DNA from: Lachnospiraceae bacterium UBA7110
GTDB lineage: Bacteria > Bacillota > Clostridia > Lachnospirales > Lachnospiraceae
Direction: 5' to 3'
Assembly (NCBI GenBank): GCA_002492295.1
Contig: DKYC01000166.1
Coordinates: 5,257 to 47,490, forward strand
Length of the DNA: 42,234 nucleotides
Positions 8,646 through 16,855 of the stretch are shown one piece after another; positions within the stretch are counted from its first letter, which is position 1, and each line of letters starts with the position of its first letter. A program made the translations under genes and the position numbers. Below the pieces are notes generated by a model, which searched no databases, was not told where the DNA came from, and saw nothing but the letters and a program-made list of their open reading frames with translations.

Positions 8646-9845
8646 TTACTCTATTGTAATCACATCATCCAGTACATAGTGAAACGTCGGTGCGGAAGAT
8701 TTGTCATTTTCACGGTATCCATCCCTTAAATCAATTGTATCCGAAGGGTTGAGCGGATCTGCACCGGTATATTCTCCCTGAAACACTTGGATTTTGTCCT
8801 GCTGAAATTCGCGAATCAGCCTATCCACCTGTTCCTGCGTTCCCCGGGCCACTGTAAACTCATTTATTTCCAGCATTCGCACCCAGTCGTTTTCAAAGCC
8901 CGCACCCACATCATTTCCGTTGACATGCCCTTTAACACACTTTTCAATTTCCTTTCCGGAAAGCACTGCGCCTACTGCCTGCGTGATATACCCTTCCCAG
9001 TTAATTTTACATCCTGTCAGGTAGGTTGTCGGAGCAATGTCGCCCATACTTTCGTTGTAGCTGACATAATATACCACTTGTGACCTGTCGGTTTCTTCAC
9101 ATGCCGCTGCGGGTCCGGACGTGTCGGAATGCTGCGAAATGATAACGCATCCTTCCTCAATCAGCTCCTTTGCGCATTCCTTTTCCAAAAGATGGTTTCC
9201 CCATGTATTTGTATAGCGCACTGTCATCGTTGCTTCCGGTACTACCGACCGGATTCCCAGGAAAAAGGCAGTGTATCCTGAAATGACCTCCGCATAAGGG
9301 TACGCCCCGACATATCCGGCTTTTGCCTGTTCCGGTGTGAGTTCTCCGTTTGCAATCAGTTCTTTTAGTTTCAGTCCCGCTACTACGCCGGAAATATATC
9401 TGCCCTGATAAATATTCCCCATAAAAGTATGATAATTTTTTAACACTGGGGTTTCATTCGCATTACTGCAGGTTGCCTGGCAAAACTGAATTTCGGGATA
9501 ATCTTTGGCAAATTCCTTTGTCCTCTCCCCATATCCGAAACTGGTTGTAAAAATCAATTCACAGTCCTCCTCCACCAGCTCCCTTAATGCCTCCTCCACT
9601 GCGCTTTCCGATACATTGAATTTTGCAATCGTCTCTATCTGTTCACTATACTTACTTTCAATTGATTCCTGCGCTTTCACAAAATTATTCGTGTATGCCG
9701 TGCTTGTATCTCCCACATAGACAAACCCTACTTTGACGATTTTATCGGGATTCTTATCACGAAAAAGATACTGTATCCCAAATGCAGTCAAAATTACTGC
9801 AAGTGCGCTGATGATTGTAATCCTGTAAACCCGCTTCATGTCCAT
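8646..9845 (-). CDS. membrane-anchored BMP-family binding protein
   Basis: Protein of 399 residues, paralogous to the adjacent BMP lipoprotein but anchored by one N-terminal membrane helix (about 8-27) instead of a lipid; no cysteine follows the helix. The outside domain shows the same landmarks: VGFVYVGDTSTAYTNN, CELIFTTSFGYGERTKEFAK, MGNIYQGRYISGVVAGLK, GCVIISQHSDTSGP. It lies 13 bases after the HD-GYP gene and 44 bases before the lipoprotein paralogue. GAGGG stands 6 bases before the first ATG. A membrane anchor suggests contact with a membrane partner, perhaps the propeller/HD-GYP protein or the chemoreceptor; this is inference. Confidence 0.85.
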   Translation of the reverse strand: MDMKRVYRITIISALAVILTAFGIQYLFRDKNPDKIVKVGFVYVGDTSTAYTNNFVKAQESIESKYSEQIETIAKFNVSESAVEEALRELVEEDCELIFTTSFGYGERTKEFAKDYPEIQFCQATCSNANETPVLKNYHTFMGNIYQGRYISGVVAGLKLKELIANGELTPEQAKAGYVGAYPYAEVISGYTAFFLGIRSVVPEATMTVRYTNTWGNHLLEKECAKELIEEGCVIISQHSDTSGPAAACEETDRSQVVYYVSYNESMGDIAPTTYLTGCKINWEGYITQAVGAVLSGKEIEKCVKGHVNGNDVGAGFENDWVRMLEINEFTVARGTQEQVDRLIREFQQDKIQVFQGEYTGADPLNPSDTIDLRDGYRENDKSSAPTFHYVLDDVITIE

Positions 9846-9858
9846 AACAATCCCTCAT

Positions 9859-12800
9859 TTATTTCTCAGTTTTATAAATCCGATTAACATCAATCGTGCC
9901 GTCTGCAATCAGATCAAGCATAATATCTACAAGCTTCGGGTCAAACTGTGTTCCTCTTCCATTCCGCAGTTCTCCCAATACATAATCAAGATTCAGCTTC
10001 TTCCGGTAAACACGATTTTCCGTCATCGCATCAAACGCGTCTGCAATTCCGATAATTCTTGCATTCAGCGGGATTTCCTCTCCCTTTAAACCATGTACAT
10101 ATCCACTGCCGTCATATCGTTCATGGTGGTAAAGCGCTCCGTCCGCCACATGGTCAATCAAAGTAAAGTTTTTAAGGATTTCCGCCCCTCTTGTCACGTG
10201 CGATTTCATAATTTCGTATTCTTCCTCTGTAAGACGCGCAGGTTTATTTAAAACCATATCGGGAATTCCGATTTTCCCAATATCATGGAGCATTGCAATC
10301 TTGCGCAATTCCTCGCACGCCTCATCGCTATAACCCAGCTTTTTTGCAATAATTACGGAATACTCCGACACCCTGAGAGAATGCTGGTTGGTTCTCTCGT
10401 CTTTTGCATCCACTGCCTGCGCGATTGTTAAAATTGTCTCATTGCCCATTTGCAGTTGGTTTTTTGCCCATTCCAGCTCCAGCTTCTGCATACGGAGCGT
10501 TTTTTGTATCTGCGTTCTGACAATCAGCCATGTCAGATATGAAATAATCATAGCAGTCACTACTCCCGCATAGAACAGAAACCACCAGTTATCGTAGATT
10601 TCCTTTTCTTTTACAATCCGATATGTATTTTCTGCAATCACACTGCCCGTTCTGCTGTCTAAAACGGCAAGACGAAATGTATATGCCCCTGTTGGCAGAT
10701 TTGTATACACAACGCTTGTCATTTCACTCTGCGGCATGATTTTCGGTTCTTTATCAAACCCTTCCAAATAAACGCTGACCGTAGGATTATGAATCGAATA
10801 GTTAATAATTTCCGGCGTAAATTCGATTCTGCCTGCGCCTCTTGGAATACTGGTTGCTTCTCCCTTTTCCACAGGATAGATTTCACCGTCCACTCTGATT
10901 TGCGTCAGCAGCATACGGTAGGATCTTGTTGCAGTGCCGTATTGATTCAGATTTAAGCTGACAACTCCTGTATCACCTGACAAATACAGATTATCCCTCT
11001 CGTCCCTGTAATTCCATGCGTTAGGCGTTAGGTTTATCTGCAGCCCTTTTTGGGCATCTAAAAGCTCATAGGTTACTTCTCCTCCTTCAAGCAACTCTGC
11101 TTTATTCACAACATAAATGCCCGCGGAGCTTAATACAAACAATTCCCCATGACGGTTTTCCACAAGGTCATAATTGTTATAGTACGGAAACTGGTCTAAG
11201 CTTCGGATATCATTTCCGTCATTTGTATAGCACAGACCATTCCCTGTTACAAGAAACAGTCCTCTGCCGTTGGAATCCGGCACCATTCTGAGAATAACCT
11301 CCGAGCTTAATCCGTCCTCCTGTTTCAGCATTCCTGTTATTTTTCCGTCCTCAATCATTACAATGCCGCCACCGTCCGTCCCCGCCCAAATACTTCCGTC
11401 CGTTCTCTCGCACAGCGACAGCACTTTGAGACTGCGTCCCCCGTCCGAAAAGCGAACTGTATTCCGTACGCGTGCGTTTTGGATCATTGTTACTCCAAAA
11501 TCTCCGGCAGCTGTAATCGCGCCATCTGCTGTTTCTATTGCGCAATAAAAGCTGTCGCCAAGCGCTCCCTTTTTACTGTCATATCTATTTATTTGCCCGT
11601 CTTCGGATACTTCCCAAATTCCCTTACCCGATGTGCAAATCCACATATGATTTCGGGAATCCGTCATCAGACATCGGATTTGTACCCCTTGTAACAATTC
11701 GAAAATCGTGTCTGCAGGCGGTATTGGTTTTTGCCCTGTCAAAGTCTCTAACCCGCTGTCAGTTCCCATATACAGGCATCCGTTCCACATGGTGACTGTA
11801 TATACAATATTCCCCTGTATTTTATTGTCCTCACAGACTTGCGAAAAGACAGACGGACATAGGCGAAGCAGTCCGTTTCTCGAAGATGTAAACCACAAAT
11901 TTCCCTGATAGTCAATCAGCATGTGTTCAATAGCGCTGTTAAAGTAACTGAGTCCTATAAGGTCAAACTGGTTCTTTGTGTTTACATAACCCGCTCCGTT
12001 TTCCGCACAGATAAACAGGGTTTTTTCCTCCGAAAAACGCAGCGAATGAATTTCTCTCAGTTCGCCACATTCTATAGATGGCATCTTTTTGAATTGTCCG
12101 TCCGATACCCGGTAAATCTCAACTGTATTGCCGGAAGTTCCTACATACAGTTTTCCTTCCTCATCAAAAGCACAGCAGGTATAAATTTCCCCGTCCTTTT
12201 GCAGGGACTGCTGTGCCATAATCTCTGTATCCTGAATAAAATAAAGATCTCCATTCTCTGTGACGGTTGCTACGTTTCCGTTCTGATCCGCGCAAATACT
12301 GTTTGCGGAAACAATCCCAGGTATGGTATCACAAACCCGCAGACCGCCGGATAATGTCATAACCACCAAGCTGTCCGCCGTTCCGACATAATAATACCCT
12401 TCCGTATTCTCCGTAATGCAGCGAACCGAATTTGAAGGAAGCCCGTTCTCCCGATTTACCACATTGGATATCTGTTGATTAATGCATATGGATAAGCCGT
12501 TATCATTCGTCCCAATCCAAAGCCGTCCTGCCTCGTCCGTATACAGGCAGTTTACGGTTTTTACGGATTCCAGTTCCTTCATCCATTGAAATGTATTGCC
12601 AGTGTAACGGTATAATCCGCCATGTGTTCCAATCCATAAAACCCCGTCCTTTGTCTGAACAATATCGCTTGCGATTCCTCCTGTCAGACCATTTTGCCCG
12701 TTAAAAATGGTTTGGACATACTTGTTAAAATCATAACCGCCAATCTCTTCTTTCTCCACCATCTCTTTTGCCTGCACCGTATATGTAGATAAAAGGACAA

Positions 12801-13392
12801 GCAAAACTCCTAAAAGTACCTTTTTCGTCTTCTGCTTCTTTTTCTTTCCCTCTTTCCTTCTCCGGGCAATCCGCACTGCCCAAAACAGCAGCAGCATTGT
12901 TGCCACTTTATCCAAAAAATCCAAATAAAATTCCCCTGCAATGTGGCTGAGAACCTCATTCCATCCCATTCCCTGCAGCAGGCCAATCATACCGTCCCCC
13001 CATACATTTCCGGTAAAGCCCTCTGACAAAATATAATTCAAAGGGGTAGAAATTACAACAGAAATAAGCGCCACCCCAAATGCGGTTGACAGCATTCCAA
13101 AGACATTATTCAAATAACCCTTCCTGGCGCAGACACCTACCGTAACACCGACTGCTATATTGGTCAAGGCATAAAAAGCAGACGTCCATGCATGAAAACC
13201 ATATATGATATTAACAGATGCTCCTACGACCGCACCACATACCGGTCCGAACACATATGCAGCAAAAACCGTGCCGACAGAATCAAGCCAAACCGGAAGC
13301 ACGAAAGCATCAGAAAAAGTTTTTCCTATATAATTAATCAAAATGCATCCGACAATAAACAGTGCAATTTCATGATCTTTTTTAATTATCAT
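9859..13392 (-). CDS. multi-domain membrane sensor with beta-propeller and HD-GYP domain
   Basis: Very large signalling protein of 1177 residues. Residues about 1-180 form several membrane helices resembling an ECF-transporter S-component fold (WLDSVGTVFAAYVFGPVCGA). After a basic loop and another membrane helix come about 600 outside residues with repeated two-component-regulator propeller blades (LWIGTHGGLYRYTG, LWIGTNDNGLSI, IWAGTDGGGIVMIEDG) and a Y_Y_Y-type domain. A further membrane helix near 960 leads to an HD-GYP domain (HDIGKIGIP, then HHERYDGSGYVHGL). HD-GYP proteins hydrolyse cyclic di-GMP. Here the GYP signature reads GYV. The ATG at 13392 has GTAGGAGGCATAA upstream. It is the first gene of an operon with two BMP proteins and a chemoreceptor. 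Confidence 0.88.
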   Translation of the reverse strand: MIIKKDHEIALFIVGCILINYIGKTFSDAFVLPVWLDSVGTVFAAYVFGPVCGAVVGASVNIIYGFHAWTSAFYALTNIAVGVTVGVCARKGYLNNVFGMLSTAFGVALISVVISTPLNYILSEGFTGNVWGDGMIGLLQGMGWNEVLSHIAGEFYLDFLDKVATMLLLFWAVRIARRRKEGKKKKQKTKKVLLGVLLVLLSTYTVQAKEMVEKEEIGGYDFNKYVQTIFNGQNGLTGGIASDIVQTKDGVLWIGTHGGLYRYTGNTFQWMKELESVKTVNCLYTDEAGRLWIGTNDNGLSICINQQISNVVNRENGLPSNSVRCITENTEGYYYVGTADSLVVMTLSGGLRVCDTIPGIVSANSICADQNGNVATVTENGDLYFIQDTEIMAQQSLQKDGEIYTCCAFDEEGKLYVGTSGNTVEIYRVSDGQFKKMPSIECGELREIHSLRFSEEKTLFICAENGAGYVNTKNQFDLIGLSYFNSAIEHMLIDYQGNLWFTSSRNGLLRLCPSVFSQVCEDNKIQGNIVYTVTMWNGCLYMGTDSGLETLTGQKPIPPADTIFELLQGVQIRCLMTDSRNHMWICTSGKGIWEVSEDGQINRYDSKKGALGDSFYCAIETADGAITAAGDFGVTMIQNARVRNTVRFSDGGRSLKVLSLCERTDGSIWAGTDGGGIVMIEDGKITGMLKQEDGLSSEVILRMVPDSNGRGLFLVTGNGLCYTNDGNDIRSLDQFPYYNNYDLVENRHGELFVLSSAGIYVVNKAELLEGGEVTYELLDAQKGLQINLTPNAWNYRDERDNLYLSGDTGVVSLNLNQYGTATRSYRMLLTQIRVDGEIYPVEKGEATSIPRGAGRIEFTPEIINYSIHNPTVSVYLEGFDKEPKIMPQSEMTSVVYTNLPTGAYTFRLAVLDSRTGSVIAENTYRIVKEKEIYDNWWFLFYAGVVTAMIISYLTWLIVRTQIQKTLRMQKLELEWAKNQLQMGNETILTIAQAVDAKDERTNQHSLRVSEYSVIIAKKLGYSDEACEELRKIAMLHDIGKIGIPDMVLNKPARLTEEEYEIMKSHVTRGAEILKNFTLIDHVADGALYHHERYDGSGYVHGLKGEEIPLNARIIGIADAFDAMTENRVYRKKLNLDYVLGELRNGRGTQFDPKLVDIMLDLIADGTIDVNRIYKTEK

Positions 13393-13452
13393 TTATGCCT
13401 CCTACAATCATCTGACTTTATGTCTTTAAATCCATTAAACACACTTTATTTC

Positions 13453-13480
13453 ATTATATAACTTCCTGATAATTCCACAA
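13453..13480 (-). promoter_or_regulatory. promoter of the HD-GYP/BMP/chemoreceptor operon
   Basis: On the minus strand TTGTGG (13480-13475), a 16-base spacer, and TATAAT (13458-13453) stand about 60 bases before the HD-GYP start codon. The -35 is imperfect and the spacer one base short, which fits a promoter that needs an activator. Confidence 0.6.
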
Positions 13481-13481
13481 C

Positions 13482-13517
13482 AAAATCTGCCTAATTGTCA
13501 TAAAATCTGCCTGATTG
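13482..13517 (-). promoter_or_regulatory. tandem direct repeat, likely activator site
   Basis: Two near-identical 16-base copies, AAAATCTGCCTAATTG (13482-13497) and AAAATCTGCCTGATTG (13502-13517), are spaced exactly 20 bases apart, about two helical turns, directly upstream of the -35. This is the usual layout for a dimeric activator such as an AraC-type or response-regulator protein. The adjacent YesN-type regulator is one candidate. Confidence 0.6.
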
Positions 13518-13573
13518 CATCCTGTTTAGTCCGTTTTGGTCCAATATTAGTCCTATACAAATCCATACGAAAA

Positions 13574-13611
13574 ACGGCAGGCGCCACACCCAAAAAATGT
13601 GGTACTGCCGT
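13574..13611 (-). terminator. hairpin terminator after the GNAT gene
   Basis: A two-part stem: ACGGCAG pairs with CTGCCGT (13574-13580 and 13605-13611), and CCACA pairs with TGTGG inside (13584-13588 and 13598-13602). On the minus strand it is followed by TTTTCGT. It lies 17 bases past the GNAT stop. Confidence 0.6.
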
Positions 13612-13628
13612 TCATATGCCTGCCCAAA

Positions 13629-14126
13629 TTATAAAATCTTCTCCATGCCGATTTTTTGGATTTTCAGTCCGATTTTTTCATAAAATTTTACGGCATTTAC
13701 ATTGTCCGCCCATACATTAAGCGTCACATTATAATATCCCTGTGATTTTGCGTATGCCACAACATACTCATAAAGCGCCTTCCCGACATGCGCCCCGCGC
13801 GCGGCTTCATCCACGCACAAATCATCAATATAAAGCGTTTTTACATCCGTCATATTATTATTATCGATGTACTGCTGGTGTACACAAAACGCATACCCCG
13901 CAACCTCCCCATCCTTCTCCGCAACAAAAACCGGCGTTTTGTCATCCGCCAAAATACTTTTAATTTCCTCATCCGTATATTTCTTTGTACCCGCTTTAAA
14001 CAAATCCGGACGCACATCACTATGCACCTTTAAAACCTCATAAAGCAGTTTATCAATCACCGGAATATCGCGCTCCTGCGCACGGCGTATCATAAGTTCT
14101 TCCATTTCGTGTTGTATTCCTTTCAT
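13629..14126 (-). CDS. GNAT-family N-acetyltransferase
   Basis: Acetyltransferase-like protein of 165 residues. The GNAT core is clear: DIPVIDKLLYEVLKVHSD at the N-terminus, TLYIDDLCVDEAARGAHVGK with the acetyl-CoA-binding loop, and a C-terminal NVWADNVNAVKFYEKIGLKI (the strand 6-7 signature). It probably acetylates an amine of a protein or small molecule; the substrate cannot be read from sequence. Possible starts are the ATG at 14126 (AAGGAATAAAAG upstream, used here) or internal ATGs 7 or 11 codons later; the fold begins at MIRRAQERDI. It is a single gene between the signalling operon and the MATE pump, with its own terminator. Confidence 0.88.
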   Translation of the reverse strand: MKGIQHEMEELMIRRAQERDIPVIDKLLYEVLKVHSDVRPDLFKAGTKKYTDEEIKSILADDKTPVFVAEKDGEVAGYAFCVHQQYIDNNNMTDVKTLYIDDLCVDEAARGAHVGKALYEYVVAYAKSQGYYNVTLNVWADNVNAVKFYEKIGLKIQKIGMEKIL

Positions 14127-14307
14127 CTTTTATTCCTTAAAAATGTTAAATGATTCACTATCCCTATTTTACCACCTATCCTTACACAACTCCATGAAAA
14201 CTTTAATCAAATTTTCACGATTTAAAAGTATATCCTATTATTCCAAACGTAGCAAGGCGCTCAGAAAAAGCAGATATAATCCGCATAGGGGAAAAATGGG
14301 TCAGTGC

Positions 14308-15660
14308 TTATGTGGATGGGCTTTGGGATATGGGAATCGGTAAAGCGTAAGTCTGCCGCAGAAACAATAACGACAACCCCATCGCAATCGTCCACCCGAT
14401 TGGCCATGCACACCAAATCCCCGTCGCGGAATTTGTCCATCCTGACAGCACAAATGCCAAAACCACGCGCAGCACAAGGTCCGTAAACGTCGCTGCCATA
14501 AACTGCTTCATCGCGTTCGTTCCCCGCAGCACCCCATCCGCTGCAAGTTTTGCGGAAACCACGAAATAAAACGGTGACAAAATCCACAGAAACTGTCTGC
14601 CCGTCGCAAGCGCCTGCGCCGAACCCTCATTCAGAAACAGCATCAGCAGCTGCTTTCCCAAAAAGACATACGCCAGGCAAAACGGAACGCTTAAACACCA
14701 CACCAGTTTTAATCCTGCGCGAAAACCTTCCCGAATACGCCCAAACTGATTTGCACCCAAATTCTGCGCCGAAAAATTGGAAATTCCGTTCCCAATCGTG
14801 GTAAACGACGTAATCACAAGATTATTCAGCTTTACCGCCGCCGAATACCCCGCCGCGACGCTGACTCCAAATCCGTTGATACACCCCTGTATCATCATGT
14901 TTCCGACCGAAATAAACGACTGCTGCAAAATGCTCGGCACCGCAATCACCGCAATTTTTCCAAGCAGCTCCCCTGAAAAAACCGCAATCCTACCGCTCGT
15001 CTTTATCTTCGACAGCCGTACCAAAACCAAAACCACCGAAAGCACACAGCTTATACCCTGGCACAAAAACGTTGCCCATGCAACGCCTGCAACCCCCATT
15101 GCGAATCCTTTCACAAACAAAATATCCACCAAAATATTTGCACTTGATGACGCCGCCAGGAATAAAAACGGTGTTTTTGAATCCCCCAGCGCGGAAAAAA
15201 TTCCCGTCGCAATATTATAGAAAAACAAAAACGGAAGTCCCCATATATAAATCCGCAGATACAGCGCCGAATCCGCCATAATCTCCAACTGCGTTTTCAT
15301 CAGCCGAAGCAGTGTGTCACAGGAAATTAACCCCATCAGCATTAAAACAGCACACAAAACACTGCTTGCAATCAGCGTCGTATAAACCGCCGTCTTAATT
15401 GCCTTATAATCCTTTGCCCCAAAAAGCTGTGACACAATAACCGAACATCCAATATTGCAGCCAAACGCAAAAGCAATGAAAATCAGCGTAATATTATAAC
15501 TGTTTCCGACCGCCGCAAGCGCGTTTTCCCCGATAAATTTCCCTGCCACAAGCGAATCCGCAATATTATAAAGCTGTTGGAACACAATGCTCCCAAACAT
15601 GGGAAGGCAAAATGCCCACAAAATCCTTTGCGGATTTCCTTGCGTTAAATCCTTATTCAT
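14308..15660 (-). CDS. MATE-family multidrug efflux transporter
   Basis: Integral membrane antiporter of 450 residues, the usual MATE length, with about 12 hydrophobic segments in two homologous halves. Typical motifs are PMFGSIVFQQLYNIADSLVAGKFIGENALAAVG in the first helices (seen in pieces) and KLNNLVITSFTTIGNGISNFSAQNLGA at the start of the second half. MATE pumps export cationic drugs or metabolites in exchange for Na+ or H+. The ATG at 15660 has GAGGAGG about 10 bases upstream. It is transcribed divergently from a LysR-type regulator whose start is 160 bases away, so that regulator may control it. Confidence 0.92.
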   Translation of the reverse strand: MNKDLTQGNPQRILWAFCLPMFGSIVFQQLYNIADSLVAGKFIGENALAAVGNSYNITLIFIAFAFGCNIGCSVIVSQLFGAKDYKAIKTAVYTTLIASSVLCAVLMLMGLISCDTLLRLMKTQLEIMADSALYLRIYIWGLPFLFFYNIATGIFSALGDSKTPFLFLAASSSANILVDILFVKGFAMGVAGVAWATFLCQGISCVLSVVLVLVRLSKIKTSGRIAVFSGELLGKIAVIAVPSILQQSFISVGNMMIQGCINGFGVSVAAGYSAAVKLNNLVITSFTTIGNGISNFSAQNLGANQFGRIREGFRAGLKLVWCLSVPFCLAYVFLGKQLLMLFLNEGSAQALATGRQFLWILSPFYFVVSAKLAADGVLRGTNAMKQFMAATFTDLVLRVVLAFVLSGWTNSATGIWCAWPIGWTIAMGLSLLFLRQTYALPIPISQSPST

Positions 15661-15820
15661 ATCAATACAGCCTCCTCTATATTTTCCATACTCAGCCAGT
15701 ACTCCGTAAATTCGTGTCCCTGTACATATACACTCTTTACTTTTTCAACAATCTGTATTATACTACCCAATAACCAATAAGAAAAATAAATATATTATAT
15801 AGGAGTAATATAAAAATTAT
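15661..15820. promoter_or_regulatory. divergent MATE/LysR control region
   Basis: The 160-base gap holds a minus-strand TATAAT (15762-15757) suited to the MATE gene and, just upstream of it, a tandem heptamer CCAATAA CCAATAA (15767-15780). A plus-strand AT-rich stretch with TATTATATAGGAG precedes the LysR gene. The tandem heptamer is a candidate site for the LysR protein; this is inference. Confidence 0.4.
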
Positions 15821-16714
15821 ATGGATATCAATTTTGAATACTACAAAATTTTTTATTATACCGCAAAGTACAGAAACATCACAAAAGCCGCCTCCGCATT
15901 AGGCAGCAGCCAGCCCAACGTGACACGCATTATCAGACTTTTGGAATCCCAGCTCAACTGCCGCCTTTTTATCCGTGAGCCACGAGGACTAAGCTTAACC
16001 GAAGAAGGTGAAAAACTGTATTTCCATGTCGAAGTCGCCTACAGGCATTTTATGAATGCGCAGGAAGAACTCAGCGGACACGCCGACGGCAGCAGCGGCA
16101 CCATCGAACTTGGCGCCACCGAAACGGCACTGCATCTTCTTCTTCTCAACGCTATGCGGACTTTTAAGGCAGACCATCCCAAAATCCGTATCAAGGTCCA
16201 CAACTATAACACGCCGGAATTAGTTCAATTCTTAAATGCGGGAAAACTTGATTTTGCCGTCATCACAACCCCCTTTAAAACTGCAACCCCCCACCGTACT
16301 GAAACGTTGTACAATTTTCACGAAATTCTCGTCGGCGGATTACAGTATGAATATTTGTGCGAACAAAAGCTTGAATTGAAGGAACTTGTAAACTACCCTT
16401 TAATCGGTTTAGGCAAAGGAACCGCAACCTATGATCTGTATAAAGATTTTTTCATTGAACATGACACGGACATGGAACTTGACATGGAAGTTGCAAGCTC
16501 CGACTTAATGCTGCCGCTCATCCAAAACAGCCTCGGTCTCGGATTCGTCCCTGAGGATCTGGCAATGCCCCTGTTAGAAAAAAAACGCCTAGTCCAAATT
16601 CAAATAAACGCCGAAATCCCCCCACGCTCCATCCAGATTGTCTCTGACAAAGACCGCAGAAAAAGCGCAGCGGCAGATATTTTTTACCAATCCCTGAAAA
16701 CATTTCAAAATTGA
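15821..16714 (+). CDS. LysR-family transcriptional regulator
   Basis: DNA-binding regulator of 297 residues with the standard LysR layout: a winged helix-turn-helix in residues 1-60 (YRNITKAASALGSSQPNVTR is the recognition region) and an effector-binding domain from about 90 to the end (SGTIELGATETALHLLLLNAM). The ATG at 15821 matches the usual family start (MDINFEYYKIF), although the only Shine-Dalgarno-like run, AGGAG, is unusually far upstream (about 15 bases). It is divergent to the MATE gene, so control of that pump is the simplest reading. Inducer unknown. Confidence 0.9.
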   Translation: MDINFEYYKIFYYTAKYRNITKAASALGSSQPNVTRIIRLLESQLNCRLFIREPRGLSLTEEGEKLYFHVEVAYRHFMNAQEELSGHADGSSGTIELGATETALHLLLLNAMRTFKADHPKIRIKVHNYNTPELVQFLNAGKLDFAVITTPFKTATPHRTETLYNFHEILVGGLQYEYLCEQKLELKELVNYPLIGLGKGTATYDLYKDFFIEHDTDMELDMEVASSDLMLPLIQNSLGLGFVPEDLAMPLLEKKRLVQIQINAEIPPRSIQIVSDKDRRKSAAADIFYQSLKTFQN

Positions 16715-16776
16715 ATCCGATTACTGCAATGAATCATAACAGGAAACCATAACAGAAGCCATAATAAAAACCACAT

Positions 16777-16823
16777 AAAAAGCCATACACAGGCAATCCG
16801 ATATGCCCATATATGGCTTTTTT
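16777..16823. terminator. bidirectional terminator between the LysR and pgi genes
   Basis: AAAAAGCCATA (16777-16787) and TATGGCTTTTT (16812-16822) form a stem with T-runs on both strands. It sits between the convergent LysR gene and glucose-6-phosphate isomerase gene and can end transcripts from either side. Confidence 0.75.
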
Positions 16824-16855
16824 ATTTCCTATAAATTACAAAATAAGCAGTCTGA

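Noticed and set aside
9859..13392. Reading the 1177-residue protein as a hybrid two-component system because of its propeller and Y_Y_Y domains
   Set aside because: The cytoplasmic end has HD-GYP motifs and no His-kinase or receiver motif.
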